Positions 47,897-60,232 of a stretch of DNA of 64,000 nucleotides are shown one piece after another. Under the pieces are notes generated by a model. The model did not search any database. It saw nothing but the letters and a program-made list of their open reading frames with translations, and was not told where the DNA came from. Within the stretch, counting starts at the first letter, position 1, and every line of letters starts with the position of its first letter. Made by a program: the position numbers and the translations under genes. Origin of the DNA: Chiua virens (lineage: Eukaryota > Basidiomycota > Agaricomycetes > Boletales > Boletaceae); assembly GCA_019787685.1 (NCBI GenBank), contig JAHNUO010000024.1, forward strand, positions 1-64,000, read 5' to 3'.

Positions 47897-50800
47897 TCGA
47901 CCCGCGGTGACCATCCAAGATTCCAACGCTAATAAAAGCTCTCCTTTCCGATATCGCCGGCGGCGGAACTATATCCGACGCTTGATCCTCAATCGAGGAC
48001 AATCGACGTTTCAGAGATGCTCGCTCGCATGCTTAGTTCAGGGCTGTAACCTTTTTGCAGTGGGCCGGTTCGCTTTCGGGGATGTGAACTCGGGGTCTTG
48101 GTGTGCACGTGTGGTGATGTGTGCGTTTCTGTACTACGCTTTTTTTGTCACATTCCTTGGCTTTCTTTGTTCACCTTTATTTTGGGGGATTGTGTACGAA
48201 CGTTGATGTCATCGGTGGTTGGACGTTTGCCGTGAGGCAATGCATTGAATGGCGCCATTTTCACTTCACGACGCGGCGGGCATCATTGCCATGGCCATGC
48301 TGATGTGACTTCGTGACGAAGCAGACGTGTCGGAACTGTAAAGACGTCAACGCAGCGTCCGGTTCTATTCATCACAGGATGGTACGGGCCGATGGCGCAC
48401 CTCGCGGTGGAACTTGGCCGAGGCATTCGAATTAAATAACTTTTTCAGTATCGAGCTGCCGCATCAGTCAATGTATCGTCCCATCCTCATGGCGTCATCA
48501 CAGCGTCTCGAACGCGGAGATGTATCGCCATATGGTCCCAAATGTCACAACGTGTATTTCTATCGCGATAAATATGTTCTCCCTCTCTCCTCGGGATCCG
48601 CGTCAGCTGTGGTAATCCGATGGCTCTCAGCGCAAGACCACTTTCCGACCGACAAGTCTCGGCCGTTACCGCCACGCTACCTGCGCACCGGTCATGTGAC
48701 ACGGTGGTCCTCTTGGCGAAGACGAGTTCATCTCGTCTATCCTGGTCACGCATCATCGTGATCAATGCGTGACGGAGCTATTACCGGCTCCCAGCTGTGA
48801 GCGTCCTACCACGACCGTGATCCTCGGCGTCTAAAACGGTCCACATCGTGGCACGCGCGATACGTTGTGGAATCGACTGGGTTAGCGGGACATGTGCAAT
48901 AGAAGCGCGTTGCATATGCGTCATTGAAACCCCCGACCCTCCAAAGACGCGAGCACGGGCGTGGGATGTTTGCCATGTCACATACCGCCAAGTCATCCCC
49001 GATCATCCACGTCCGAGCGTGCATGACGGATCGACAAGCGGATATAGATGGTCAACACGGGACCATCCGTGCTGCGTGTGGTGTGATCCCGGCCGTGACC
49101 GTAGCATACGTCGACCGAGTTGCAAGCTGGCGTCGATCTCGTCGTCGTCCACGATTGGTATCCACATGTCCATCGACGGTGGATCTGGATCATGAGCGAT
49201 CATACATGCGAGTGGCGCGTGCGTTCGTTGACGTCGCCAACGCGAAACAACGCGCCGCAAGCTGTATTTCTTTGGACAGCGGCCGCAGCAACTGCGCCCA
49301 AGCAATGTGTATGAAATATGAACCATCTTGGGGCGCAGTTTGGTCAAAAAAGAAAACATCGAGATTGAGATTGCACCATTCGGCATAGGCCTTGAGATTC
49401 GGGGTGTGTGACGTGGGCGTCACTGATTATGTCTTACGAGTCTATACTTCCATATAGAAATCCGCTAGCTGTAAACGCATTGTTTCGGATCTTGCTGTGC
49501 CTGTAGCGAGTCCTAGCGACGAGCGTAGAGTGATGAGATCTATAAGAAGACGAATATCGACGGGCGCGGCTCACGTAAGAAACATGCCTCGGCGTTGGAG
49601 CTCGGCTTGTTTGGTTGTCGTGAACGGTAGCGAAGGTTTGCCGGGTTACCGAGAGGGGATAGGAGGGGGGTTTACCAACGTTCCCCCTGAGACCCGGATG
49701 ATCAAGGTCCTTCGTGTCACAGAGCCGATTGCCGAACAGAAATGAAGCCGAATAAAGGAACATGGGTTGAGCTTGAGCCATGTGGATGGGAAAGGGATGG
49801 AACACCTGAGGGCGTAACACGGGATAACAACGCCTTGCAGGTAAGTAGATCGGTGATCCTCATTGCTGCAACGTGCACCCGGCCACAGGCGCGTCCGAGA
49901 TGCACAGTTGGAGAAGAAACGGTCGGAAAGACGGGTTTACCGGTCATAGTCGGGATGACGAGTAGAAGTGTCGGGACGCGAGGATGCTGCGTGACCACAT
50001 GAGAACGTGTTGGCGCTGAGGAAGCAGCAACCAGCGTGTTGATTCCCGTAGCTATCGCGATTGAACGCATTTACAACCGATCGGTGGAGGTCCTGCATAC
50101 ACAAAAATAGTAAGAAAGCTGCGGTGTGCGTATATCGAGCAAATGCTTACCCACACACCGAGATGTGACAAGCTATTCGTAGTCAAAGCGAGCGATCCGA
50201 CGACCCGCCGTTCCCGGCGGAACGCCCAATTGTAGTCGGACCGAGTGCAGTCAACGATGGCAATTCAATATGTAGATGCGTTTGATAAGCAGCATGCCTG
50301 GAAGTCCTGAGCGACTTCTTGTCTGTGAGTGCGGTTTCGTTGAAGCATGTAAGCGAAATGGCGTACTACGTAGGGCCGAGAAGGCTATCGAAGCGATAAG
50401 CATGGCGAAGGAATCCACTTCCAGGACCGGGGACCCGATGCAGGATGTTCGGCTGACCGAAAGATGGGTCATCATCATGGCAAATTCAACACAATGGCTG
50501 GCATGTGTAAGTGGAGATTTCCGCCGTCTTCGATCGTCAGGGGACCCTAGCTAGTGTTTTGAAATGGGCGAAAAAGGGTTTGCTGAGCATGGATTGTCCG
50601 CGCGTCACGGCGCGTGCCGTCCGAGATAACGCCCGCGAGCAAGGATATCGGGCCTATCAAAATGAGAGATAAAGTCGTACGACTCCGTGAATCCCACGTA
50701 AACTGGGTTTATGGAGAACGTTACCAGGATTAAGTTGTTCGGAAGAAATGAAGCAACCCTTTGGTTTCTCGCACCGTGACCCGAGAGCACGACTTTGCTT

Positions 50801-51005
50801 GTATGAAACGATGGTCGACTTCAGGGCAAAGGGAGGAATAGAGCCCCTCATTGCTCCAATGATGTAAGATTATGAGGTCTGAGGTTGTGGAGTGTGAGTG
50901 TAGGGATTCATCACGATGCAGGCTCGAGGCGGCCAATTTCGCTTAGTCAGCCACAACCCTTGAGGCTTGTTCACATCATAGATTCATACCACCACTAACT
51001 TGATC
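47897..51005. other. Long region without a confidently identified gene
   Basis: 3.1 kb with many frames up to 154 codons on both strands but no domain or splice chain. The minus-strand frame at 49717-50070 begins with a weakly signal-like sequence (MRSIAIATGINTLVAAS) and could be an exon of a small secreted protein. This is not supported further. Confidence 0.3.
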
Positions 51006-52098
51006 ATGGCTACTCAAGAAGAACAACTTATCGAGCTCATGCTTGAGCTCAAGGTACGTGTAATGTCCTCTGAAATGACCACCGTTCGACTTTCATTTCG
51101 GCGCAAAGAAAACAACACCGCAGCAAGCGCGCTCCATTCTCACTTCAACGCCGCAGATAGCGTACGCGCTAGTAGCGCTCATGGTCAAGATGAACGCTAT
51201 AGACGTCCAAGTTCTTCAGGTACGTACATTCACGTATTTCCATCTCGTTTGTCCTCGGACGACTTCTTGTCACGCCGCTGGGTCTCGACCACTCCGCGTC
51301 ACGCGTTCTGAACGGATTCGCTGGCAGAAAACGCTCACTACGTACTCTGCGAACATGCCGCCACCGCCTACACAATCGACCGCTCAGATCCCACCAGCTT
51401 CCGCTGTACCTCCACATTTTTCGCAGTATCGTACCCCTACACCACAGACACAGACACATACGCCCCCTCACCATAATGGGCACGGTCACACGCCGCAGCC
51501 ACCAAATCAAGCGTCATACCTGGCACAAGGACAGGGTCAGTACGGTGGTCCCAGCGGGTTTGGAACACCGCCCCCCGTGGTTCCACAGATGAATAATGTT
51601 GCTTTACCTGACGCCCTCGCGTCAATACCGGAAGAACAAAAGGTAACGTTGATATACGTTGCATACATATCTTCTTGCGATCTGCGTGGTGGTGAATTCA
51701 ACTTGGTCGACTTTGGCATGTCCCGTCTACGATCTTTTTGAAATAATCTTTATCGCCTATATGGTTCTCACCAATTTATCTAGGCTATGATAATGCGTGT
51801 CATCGCCATGACCCCCGAGCAGATCAACATCCTACCGCCGCCAGAACGGGCTGGTATCATCCAACTTGTAAGTTGACGTTGGTTTCTTGGGGATCCCTAC
51901 TTAATATGACACTTGAACTTCCTTGACCTGCTTCGATGTCATTTCCGTTTGACATTGATGCCCGTCTCCGTCTTTCCACCGCCTCGCGGCCTCTGGTCCT
52001 ATCTTTCCCCACGTTTCCACCTCCCTGTACATCCCGCCTTCTTCCGCGACCTTGCTTCCCGCTTCTGGTAGCGTACCACCCTAGGGTTGCCTTCGTAG
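51006..52098 (+). CDS. Cleavage stimulation factor 2 (CstF-64/Rna15)-type hinge protein lacking the RRM
   Basis: Exons 51006-51053, 51109-51219, 51328-51642, 51784-51867 and 52072-52098 give 194 residues. The N-terminus has the hinge domain (LIELMLELKKTTPQQARSIL, TPQIAYALVALMVKMNAIDV). A Pro/Gln/Gly/His linker follows, then the CstF C-terminal domain (MIMRVIAMTPEQINILPPPE, AGIIQL) and a terminal RTTLGLPS. In CstF2 the hinge binds CstF3/symplekin and the C-domain binds Pcf11, acting in mRNA 3' cleavage and polyadenylation. No RNA-recognition motif precedes it, and no upstream exon that could encode one was seen. The ATG at 51006 is well placed. The protein may work with a separate RRM protein. 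Confidence 0.88.
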
Positions 52099-53719
52099 AT
52101 GTGATAATAGGGTTCTATTTGATTTCTCTCCACCCAGGGCTGACCGTAGCCGTGGATTTCGGGACGGAGATGATTTCGGATGTGATGCCCACAGTCTCCA
52201 CAATTCTTGGCCGCTCGCAAACACAGATTCATGTCACAACGGGGGGTTAGACGACTTTGTCCACTTCAGGAAGCCCAGCAGTGCCCATGAAGGAACCCGG
52301 CGGCACGACAGCGGCAATCAAGTGGCTAATTTGCGGAAGCAATGGACCCCCAACCTGTGCACGCCCCTCACTGTTGGCCGTGGACGGGGAGCATCATTTA
52401 TCCGGAAGCCTCTCCGAGGAAAGCAATGTGACCAGGAATAACGAGTCCTCATTTTGAACTTGCTTCCGGGGTAACCCGAGACCGCGGCCTCACGCCTATT
52501 GCGAATTCGTTGTTAACCCCGTCCCCGGATAGTCTTAGCCCGGCATGTGTGGGGTAAAACGCAAAACATGCATGCTTTGCTTTATCTCACGTAACCAACT
52601 GTCAACGGGAAGTTCCAGTGCGAAAAAATCGGCGCATATAGAAGACTCGAGAGAGGGGGGTAACGTTACTAACCAAGTGTTTGAACCAAGTGTTGGACGC
52701 ATGCACGTGCTACCGCGGTCGCAGTCAGTATTGCCTTCTCCTCCCTCTTGCGGGGATATGGTTTCACCTCTCGCGGAAAGATGTGTACAAAATGGGCAAA
52801 ACCGAGAGCCCGACGACCGAAGGCGGAGGCTGTCCACCTCTGTCAGCGGAGAAAGGCAAGGCGGGATTTATTGTCGCCAATCATGTCAAAAAGAAGGGGT
52901 GAGTCCGACCGTCGCAGATAGGAATCCGTATAATCTGTATTGATTGCAATCTGACAAGCCAAGATGATCCATACATTATATCTGCGCGTCAACCGCGCGC
53001 TTCCAAGTCCGTTTCTGTGAACAGTTTCGGATGTAGTTTGAGCGTAATGAATAACAGAAGGTAGACCCAAGGACGTGAGTGCCAGGGATTTATTTATTCA
53101 ATGCGTTCAGGGACAATGATTGTATCGAGGGACGTTCAAACCGTTCAGGCGAGATCCTCGGTCCCCCGGGTTTTCCACCCCTTAACAAAAGTCCCTTCCC
53201 CGCGCGAGAGCAATGCGGAGCCTATATCTCGACACTTGTTGAATCAGCCCTTGTTGCATAATTTAAATAATCAGATATCGTGTTGTGGGCCAGCTCCCTC
53301 TGGTTGCCTGATTGCCGCGGTTCCTGGTTCTCATGTGTCCGCACCCGAGGACAGGGGTTGGAGGTAAATCGTCGGCGGGTAATGTGGATCGCTACGGGAA
53401 GATAGGGAACTGACCAAATGTCTGCGGGCCCCCTAAAACCGTCAAGCTCTAGTCCCCGCAGGGAAAAGACACATGAGGCCCTTGACCACAATGTCGAACC
53501 AAGTTTTCTAATCTCAACCTTTGCTCTTCTTTGTTTTCGGGCCATGTCGTTTGTATGCACACAAACTTTGATTAGAAATTCAACAATTTGTATTCCACTT
53601 TGCTTTCCTTTCAGATGCACATCATGAGAACTACCTCCTACAAGTGACTGCCGTGTGTTACGCGTGTCTCTGGGTACATGTAGATGTTTATCTAGATTGT
53701 TCATGGCAAAGCGATCCAC
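52099..53719. other. Region without a supported gene
   Basis: 3' flank of the CstF2-like gene and intergenic sequence before the glutaredoxin 3' end. The 132-codon frame at 52545-52943 and the minus frame at 53222-53719 show no domain. Confidence 0.35.
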
Positions 53720-54417
53720 TTAAATACCCTTTGCAATCAGCGCATCGACCTCGCTCTTCGGTTTCCCTTGCAAAGCATCGTTACCGCCGATGAATTCACC
53801 GCCTGGAATGCAATGTCAGTAAGCCAAAAGGGACAAGAAAACAGGGCGTGATAGAAACATGAATGGAACAAGATACCGACTGATAAAGGTCCGCGGGACA
53901 GAACGTGCGCCAGTCTTTTTACCCAAATATTCCTGGATATCAGACCCGTCGTCCCTGAGGTCCAATCTGTTCACAACATCAAGGTTCAGTCATTTAATCA
54001 CCAACGAAAAAAAAGCAGGACAGAGCCGGGAATGGGAATGGGATGACACGCACTCAACGACTTCGACGGTTTCCTCGGGGTATTTGGCGGCAAAGTATTG
54101 CTTGGTTCCTCGGCAGTGAGGGCAGTATGACTTGGAAAAGACGACTATCTTGTTCTTCGCGATCTTATCCTGATTAAAGATTCGAAGAGCCGATAACGTT
54201 AGCGTTCTGGGCCTCATCATGCATCAAGGAAGGTAGGTCGGATGTATTCGGAAAGTGGAACACCCACCTCGACAATATCTTTGATGGTTGTCATTCTGGG
54301 TTGTCGTTGGACAAGTGAAGATGAGAATGCAGTTGTGGTAGGCGATGGGAAAATGTAGGCGCGGGGTGGGTTCTTGATAGCAAGGGACAGAGAGCGATAT
54401 ATATGGGACAGGATCAT
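53720..54417 (-). CDS. Dithiol-type glutaredoxin (CPHC active site)
   Basis: Exons 54417-54268, 54169-54054, 53966-53881 and 53802-53720, total 144 residues. The thioredoxin-fold core is VVFSKSYCPHCRGTKQYF (Cys66-Pro-His-Cys69), then VVELDLRDDGSDIQEYL, the GSH-binding region TGARSVPRTFI and GGNDAL. The first 41 residues are basic, hydroxylated and without acid residues, like a mitochondrial presequence. A second ATG at 54294 (MTTIKDIVE) would give a cytosolic form of 103 residues, the usual glutaredoxin length. The enzyme reduces protein disulfides and glutathione mixed disulfides. Dual targeting by alternative starts is inferred. Confidence 0.95.
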
Positions 54418-57400
54418 GACAAGGCCGGTGGTTGGATATTCAAGTTATGAATAAGCCACTAGGAACCCGCTGGAACGTGCTCACCAATCCTTATATAAAC
54501 GATATCATGACTGTTCAAGTTGGCGACATCGCCAAAATCAACCTCCTCTTGTCACTGACACATTTGACTAAACAGCTCTGCCTGGTATTTGTAATGCGGA
54601 GTACTTCGTAACATTTCGGAGTGCTTACCAGTCATTCGATGAGTCGAACTTGAAGCTTTGAAGGCAAGGTTGAGCCTGACATTTGCACATGGGTGCCAAG
54701 TACGGAACCTTCGGTAGGCACAAGCGATATTCCAGTGGTTGAACTTCAATTACTATGACAATGCCGCACCCTCTGCAACACTTCAAATCCTTCCCTCTCT
54801 CACGCCTGACAGTCATAAATTCCTCAAGCTATACGCCGCACACTCAATCACCGACCGGTACCCCATAGTGAAACGAGGCTCATCCCACTGGCGTTCGCCG
54901 GTTTCCGAGTCACCCTGGTTCTTGTTTGACCCAGCCGATTTCCGCTTGTACATCCTCAAGATTCCAACTGGTATTTTGCCAAGTCCCCTTTGCCAGTGCA
55001 GGATGCAACTTTCGAGGACCAGGCAGTAGCCTACATCTAGTGACTCGATATTTCCTGGTTCCGGTATTCTTTGACAACGGATGTGTCTATCGGAACCTCC
55101 ACGTACGTTTTCAGAACGTGCTCATGGCCGCCGAGGATGCTATCGAACCTGTCAAACAAACGTTTCTGAGCAGCTTTGATGGCTCCTGGCTCCCAATAAT
55201 GATTCGGAACAAGGTTCGAGTTCACCGTCTCTGAATTGATAAGTTAGACTCGGAGTCAGACGACATGTGAATATTCTCGTTGGCATAGGGAGAATTTGAA
55301 TTGTCAGAAATGTAAAGAGTAAGGTATGTCGGCGAATTGTAATTTTGGCATGTTGTCTCAGACCACCCTAGGACACGGAGCTGGTACTCGCAGCGGAGCC
55401 ACTTCATACAAGACCTTTGTCATATTGTTAGACTCAGGTGGGACCTGTCTGTCAAACAGCCAGCAATTGACGAGGTGCGCGTTGCTGGGTAAGCCGGCTT
55501 ATTTTTGCATTTCCGCTGAGTCAACTTAGTCACCATGGAAGAGTGGATCTCTTCATGCGGAATCAGATCTTTTCTGAGGTCACCAATCTACTCGGCTCCA
55601 TCATATACTGTTGCAATTCTGTTAATCTTCGACGGTATCTAGCACTGCCCCACACGTCTTCAAGAAATTTCCCATTATTATATGTTGATACTCGGTTGTG
55701 GAGTCGGTGCGTCCGTAGAAAGGCTGGTCGGAGTGCCAGCTGATTCTGAGGCACATGTTCCAAGATAAGATGTCTCACATGATGTGCGGAGGCAATCTGC
55801 ACCATGTCAGGAACACCAGGCACTCCGTTGGCGTAGAAACCTTGGGAAAGATGTCGAGCGATAAGCCGAAGTCCCCGTTCGCCTCACCCCACAAGCCTTG
55901 CCCCATTCCATTATCAATGTCTGACTTTGACATGTCGACAGCCGGCTGGGCTTGCACAGAATTGATACGGTCGCCTCGGACCGACGACCAGGCCGAATCT
56001 CAACCAAGATGTAGATTTGGTCAAAGCAAGCCTGTAAATTGACTGAAAACCGGAAATGAATATCATACCAGTTGTCATGGTAAGTATATTAATTAGCACG
56101 ATTGCTCACCTGTACTAATGGGTCAACTTGTTCCAGACACCAGCTATCGTATCGTGTTGACCTGATTCATTCTCCCTAGGAAGAGCGCAGCATCACAGGG
56201 AATTCATTCATCAGAGGTCAAGAAGTCGCGAAGAGATTCTGTATCCAGTTTAACATCAGAAGGAAACTGGTTTCACCGATTTTCTGCATGAGCCCATGTC
56301 AACATATGAACATGGACGAAACGCACATTCGGATTAATATTCCTGCGTTCGTACCATAACAACGGCACGGATCAGAAGACTGTCTATTATTTTGAGTGAA
56401 GACGAACACAACCAGATATACGGAACGGTACATTGTTCTAGGTATGGATTGACAGTAACTACAGATGAATCGAAACACTGATGATGATGAAGCACAAGGT
56501 CGTTTATATGTCCAGCTGTCAGACGGAAATTAGAGTCGAGTACACTGCTCACACTCTCTGTCCTTGACTCAGATGTTGACTGAGATTCTCCTAGCCTCGA
56601 CGACGGGCATGAGCGAGATTATGGTAACGTATGTGAGATAATACAAGGTCGTCTCATTGGTACAATTTATGTCCCAAATGGAAGGCATTGTTTTGAAACG
56701 CAGGTTACCCGAACACGAAGATTCTCCCGCGAGACGTGGCTTCGGTGGGACAAATTATCTCAAAACCGCCCGATTGTCATGGCATTTACTGCTTCACAAG
56801 GAACTCAGCGCTGCCGATTGAGTTTGGGTCGTTCAACTTGTCTCTCCCTTAAGACTTACTTTTCCTCTTGACAAATCAGTAGTTGGATCTTTCCCTATGA
56901 GGCCTAATGGTGCTTGTCAACACGAGGCTGTGATTTTCTCTATGGAACCCAAAATTCTCCCCGAACTTCACTTGTGGCTTGGTTCTTCGATTACAACCCT
57001 CGAGTACTACGGGGGCATATACAAAGCGGAAAGGCACTTGTGGAAACTCCGGGTTGCAAGGGTGGTGGTGGATATCGATCAAGTTTGAGAACAATGGAAT
57101 TGCGTCGAAAATCCGGTAAAATATGAATATGCAGTCGAATAATATTGAGAACGACCTCGAACGCGGGTACTGTGACTTGATGTACATGGTGTTGTCTGAC
57201 CGACTTCGCTAGGACAGCTTGATAGATATCATCATTGCCAACCTACAGTGTAAACCGACAATGTTCGACTCTTGCACGTAGGCGTAGATAAATATTCAAA
57301 GTCGACTCGATAAGCACATATACGATGTACAAGTGATGAACCTGCGTTTGAACAGATCTACGATGGAATCAGATTAGTTTGGTGTTAATCGACACACGTT
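54418..57400. other. Gene-poor, decayed region
   Basis: Only broken coding-like pieces are visible. On the minus strand these are GYRSVIECAAYSL around 54840, AIKAAQKRLFDRFDSILGG around 55130-55190, and NGVPGVPDMVQIASAHHVRH around 55760-55830, which needs a frame change from the preceding DFGLSLDIFPK. None could be joined or assigned. The composition is AT-richer than the flanking genes. These are probably pseudogene or transposon remains. Confidence 0.35.
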
Positions 57401-57440
57401 CCTGAGGATACTATATCTCCCTTCCTGATCGCTTGATCCC

Positions 57441-58110
57441 CTACCTCGCGAGATCTGACCTGCGACATCCGCAAATGCGATCCCATACTGTCGATCCCAC
57501 GCTGGACGTCACGTTAATGCAAGTCTCGTATGCCAACAATGAACCTGGGTAGCATCTGTCCAGTGCATTTAGGAAGACTTCTGGTATGGCGGAGAAAGCC
57601 ACGTATCCCCAAGTTATCAAAGTGATCGTAACAGGTGTCTTGTCAAGCATGAAATTTCTTGAGCGATAGTCATATTGGATATGGTTTGGGCAAGGTAATA
57701 AGACTTTGCAAGTCTGGAGAATAATGCGAGTCCCAACTAGTCTGACGTACCACTTGGTTGCCTTGTATATATTTCAAGAAGTTGTTTAAGCGTCCGGAAG
57801 ACAGTGAAAATCAATGGCCCAACAACTATGACACAGCGGGAAGCCACAACCGACAAGGTGAGAGGTGGGATGGAAATCAAAAATGGCACGCTGAAAAGTA
57901 AATTGGAATTTGGATAGCGGTCACTTAAGAGCAGGCGAGCGAAGAGTCAATGCCACATGCAATAGTAGATACTCGGGGTGAGTTTTTGAACATACATACC
58001 AGATAAGGAGGTATTTGGGTTGCTCAAAATAATGTAAAAACGATGGCAGTGATCGTTTGCGGCACATACAGAAAGAGGATGTGACACCAAGCACTACCAG
58101 CACGAATATC
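57441..58110 (-). other. Possible multi-pass membrane protein relic
   Basis: Minus-strand splice-bounded fragments rich in hydrophobic residues: HILFLYVPQTITAIVFTLF near 58030-58080, VPFLISIPPLTLSVVASRC and IVVGPLIFTVFRTLKQLLEI near 57745-57865, and ITLITWGYVAFSAIPEVFLN near 57560-57640. They suggest transmembrane helices, but stops interrupt and no full gene could be built. No family is assigned. Confidence 0.3.
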
Positions 58111-58231
58111 GTGCCTTTGAACTATCAGTATCCATCTCAATTCGACAGTGTGATAAAGCACAAAAGGTACTCCTCAGCGACGAATCAAGCATAAGGTGGA
58201 GAACATACTGTAACAGAGCTGGTGAAAGCAC

Positions 58232-58292
58232 ACGTTACTTTTTTTTCTTTTTAAAAAAATTTATTATTAAAAAAAAAAAAAAGTTTGCGTGA
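58232..58292. repeat. A/T hairpin: T-rich arm facing A-rich arm
   Basis: CACG, two or three bases, then ACTTTTTTTTCTTTTT is mirrored after an AT loop by a run of fourteen A, GT and CGTG. The two arms pair almost completely, forming a stem of about 25 bases. It stands in non-coding sequence. Confidence 0.6.
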
Positions 58293-60232
58293 CTGCAAAT
58301 CTGATCAGTCCAGTCGACCGACGATTAATGACAAAGTTCACCGACATACTAGATGCAATGCTCTTTGAATAGTAATCATCATGTTAGCTGTGTTGGCATT
58401 TACAAAGCGTAACAAATAACCGAAATAGCGGATCTATGGAAGGTCTGCTTTGGGACACATCGAACAACCTAAGACAATGTTAACACGTACTATAGCAAAC
58501 AGGGTAGAGACCTGGGTCCATGGTCTGCACTACATGCTGTCAAAATTGCGGAACTTGAGCACTTGGCACGTGATCACCGAGATGTTGACTATCTTTCCTT
58601 ATTGTTAGCAGAGAAGGCGACCCGGAGCAAGTTGGATACCGCTCTCGGAAATGTGAGAACTGTAGAAGCATTACAAAGGTTATTCCAAGATGAAAGATAC
58701 GGCAAAAGTGCATTACTCACGATAATCGAATGTGACTGCGGCGAGTAGAATCACTGCTGGTTTGTAAGACCATTCGTTGAATGAAAACTCCAAGCGACCG
58801 TAGTACTGATTGCAAAGTTTCGTTGCAGGAATAACTCCACTAGATATTCCGGGCCCGAGTCGTTATTCAAGCTTGAGGACATGTCAAGGAAAGTAGGAAT
58901 CAAAATGCCTAGGTGCTCAAAAACTCGGGGATGAATAGGGAGAGCTTCCTGTGGTTCAGCGGTGCCTACCTGAGCTATAATGTACTAGCACGCCTGGTGA
59001 GCTGCCAATAGTATCAATACTCATTTCGGATCAACAACTTGCAATGTGATATAATTCAATGCGCGAGTTAGACCCCAGTGCCCGATGTGATGAGATAGCA
59101 CTGTGCGTTTGCCTGAGTCAGATTCGTACAAATAAAGACTTTGGCTCACTGTGGTAGTGACCTTGAGTGTCTTGATCGGATCAACACATCTGTTACATCC
59201 GACGGCGTCACTCGTGGTAAAGCGTTGCCCACATCGCATTCAGTGTAACATGAGCGACTCACACAACTATCCACACACCTAACACATGAATTGCAAAGAT
59301 AGATATGGATATACCCACCACATAAGGGCAAGATGGCACGCTCCGGTTAACCTTCAAGACAGTAGACCTCGAGGTATAAAATTCTCCATCCCACATACTG
59401 GCTGACAGCTTCCAGAAAACTTCAAGCGTCGGGCAATGCCTCCCGACATTTTTGGCCGTGTTGACAATCGATAAACCTGCGAACCAATACCAATGATCCA
59501 GCTACTCACCGTGACCATTCGGAACTCGAATCACCACTACCACCTTCCACTGCAGAGATGGCACGGCGGTTGGCTGCCGAATAAACTTGAAGGGTGAAAC
59601 GCGGGTTTTTGGCATCTTTCGGGAACACGCACGAGTGCTCCATGGATAATGAGCTTTAAACTTGCTTAAGGAAGAGAGGGAGATAGAATACCTTCATCCC
59701 ATTATATGCGATGTAGGCCAATGATTCAGCGCGACCATTGATCGATGTCGATTATTGGAGGCTCCGTGCCCTGTCGACACAATGGTCCGTCTTGCACTAT
59801 TCTCGAATCTCGGCAGTAGTCACCCCTATGATCATACTAAAGATCCTCCTCTCCGGTGGTGGAATTTATGGTGATGTTTGCTTCATTTCCTCGCAAAATC
59901 TGTATACTCCTGGAGATGCGGAAGCTCTCGAGCCCGAGGCAAAGTTTAGAACGTTCAAGTTCAACAAATTGAAGGACTCCGGAGTCACCCCAATTTGTTT
60001 ATGTAATTCGTTCTCACGGAAGCAGGCATTAGTTACGTAACAAGAAGTTAGTGCCAAAATCTCGAATTGCACTGTTGGGTAGTAGCTTTCGAACCAAAAC
60101 TACACGTTCGCGAGGCCTCGATTGACAATGTTGTATGTCACAAGGTCCAATCGCGTACATTGCTCACTTCTAGTATACATAGATTCAAACCGCCTCCAAC
60201 TTGAACCTACAGCTTGGGCCACGGACGCACGC
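58293..60232. other. Gene-poor region before the aldo-keto reductase 3' end
   Basis: One helical-looking plus-strand frame near 58510-58748 (ALHAVKIAELEHLARDHRDV and LDTALGNVRTVEALQRLFQD) may be an orphan exon. No other gene is supported. Confidence 0.35.

Noticed and set aside
47640..48206. 188-codon plus-strand frame after the hydratase
   Set aside because: It overlaps the last hydratase exons in another frame, is rich in Cys/Arg/Phe, and shows no domain.
48781..49440. Overlapping frames on both strands near 49 kb as a possible gene
   Set aside because: Frames are equally open on both strands, with no domain, no splice chain and His/Arg bias typical of random GC-rich sequence.
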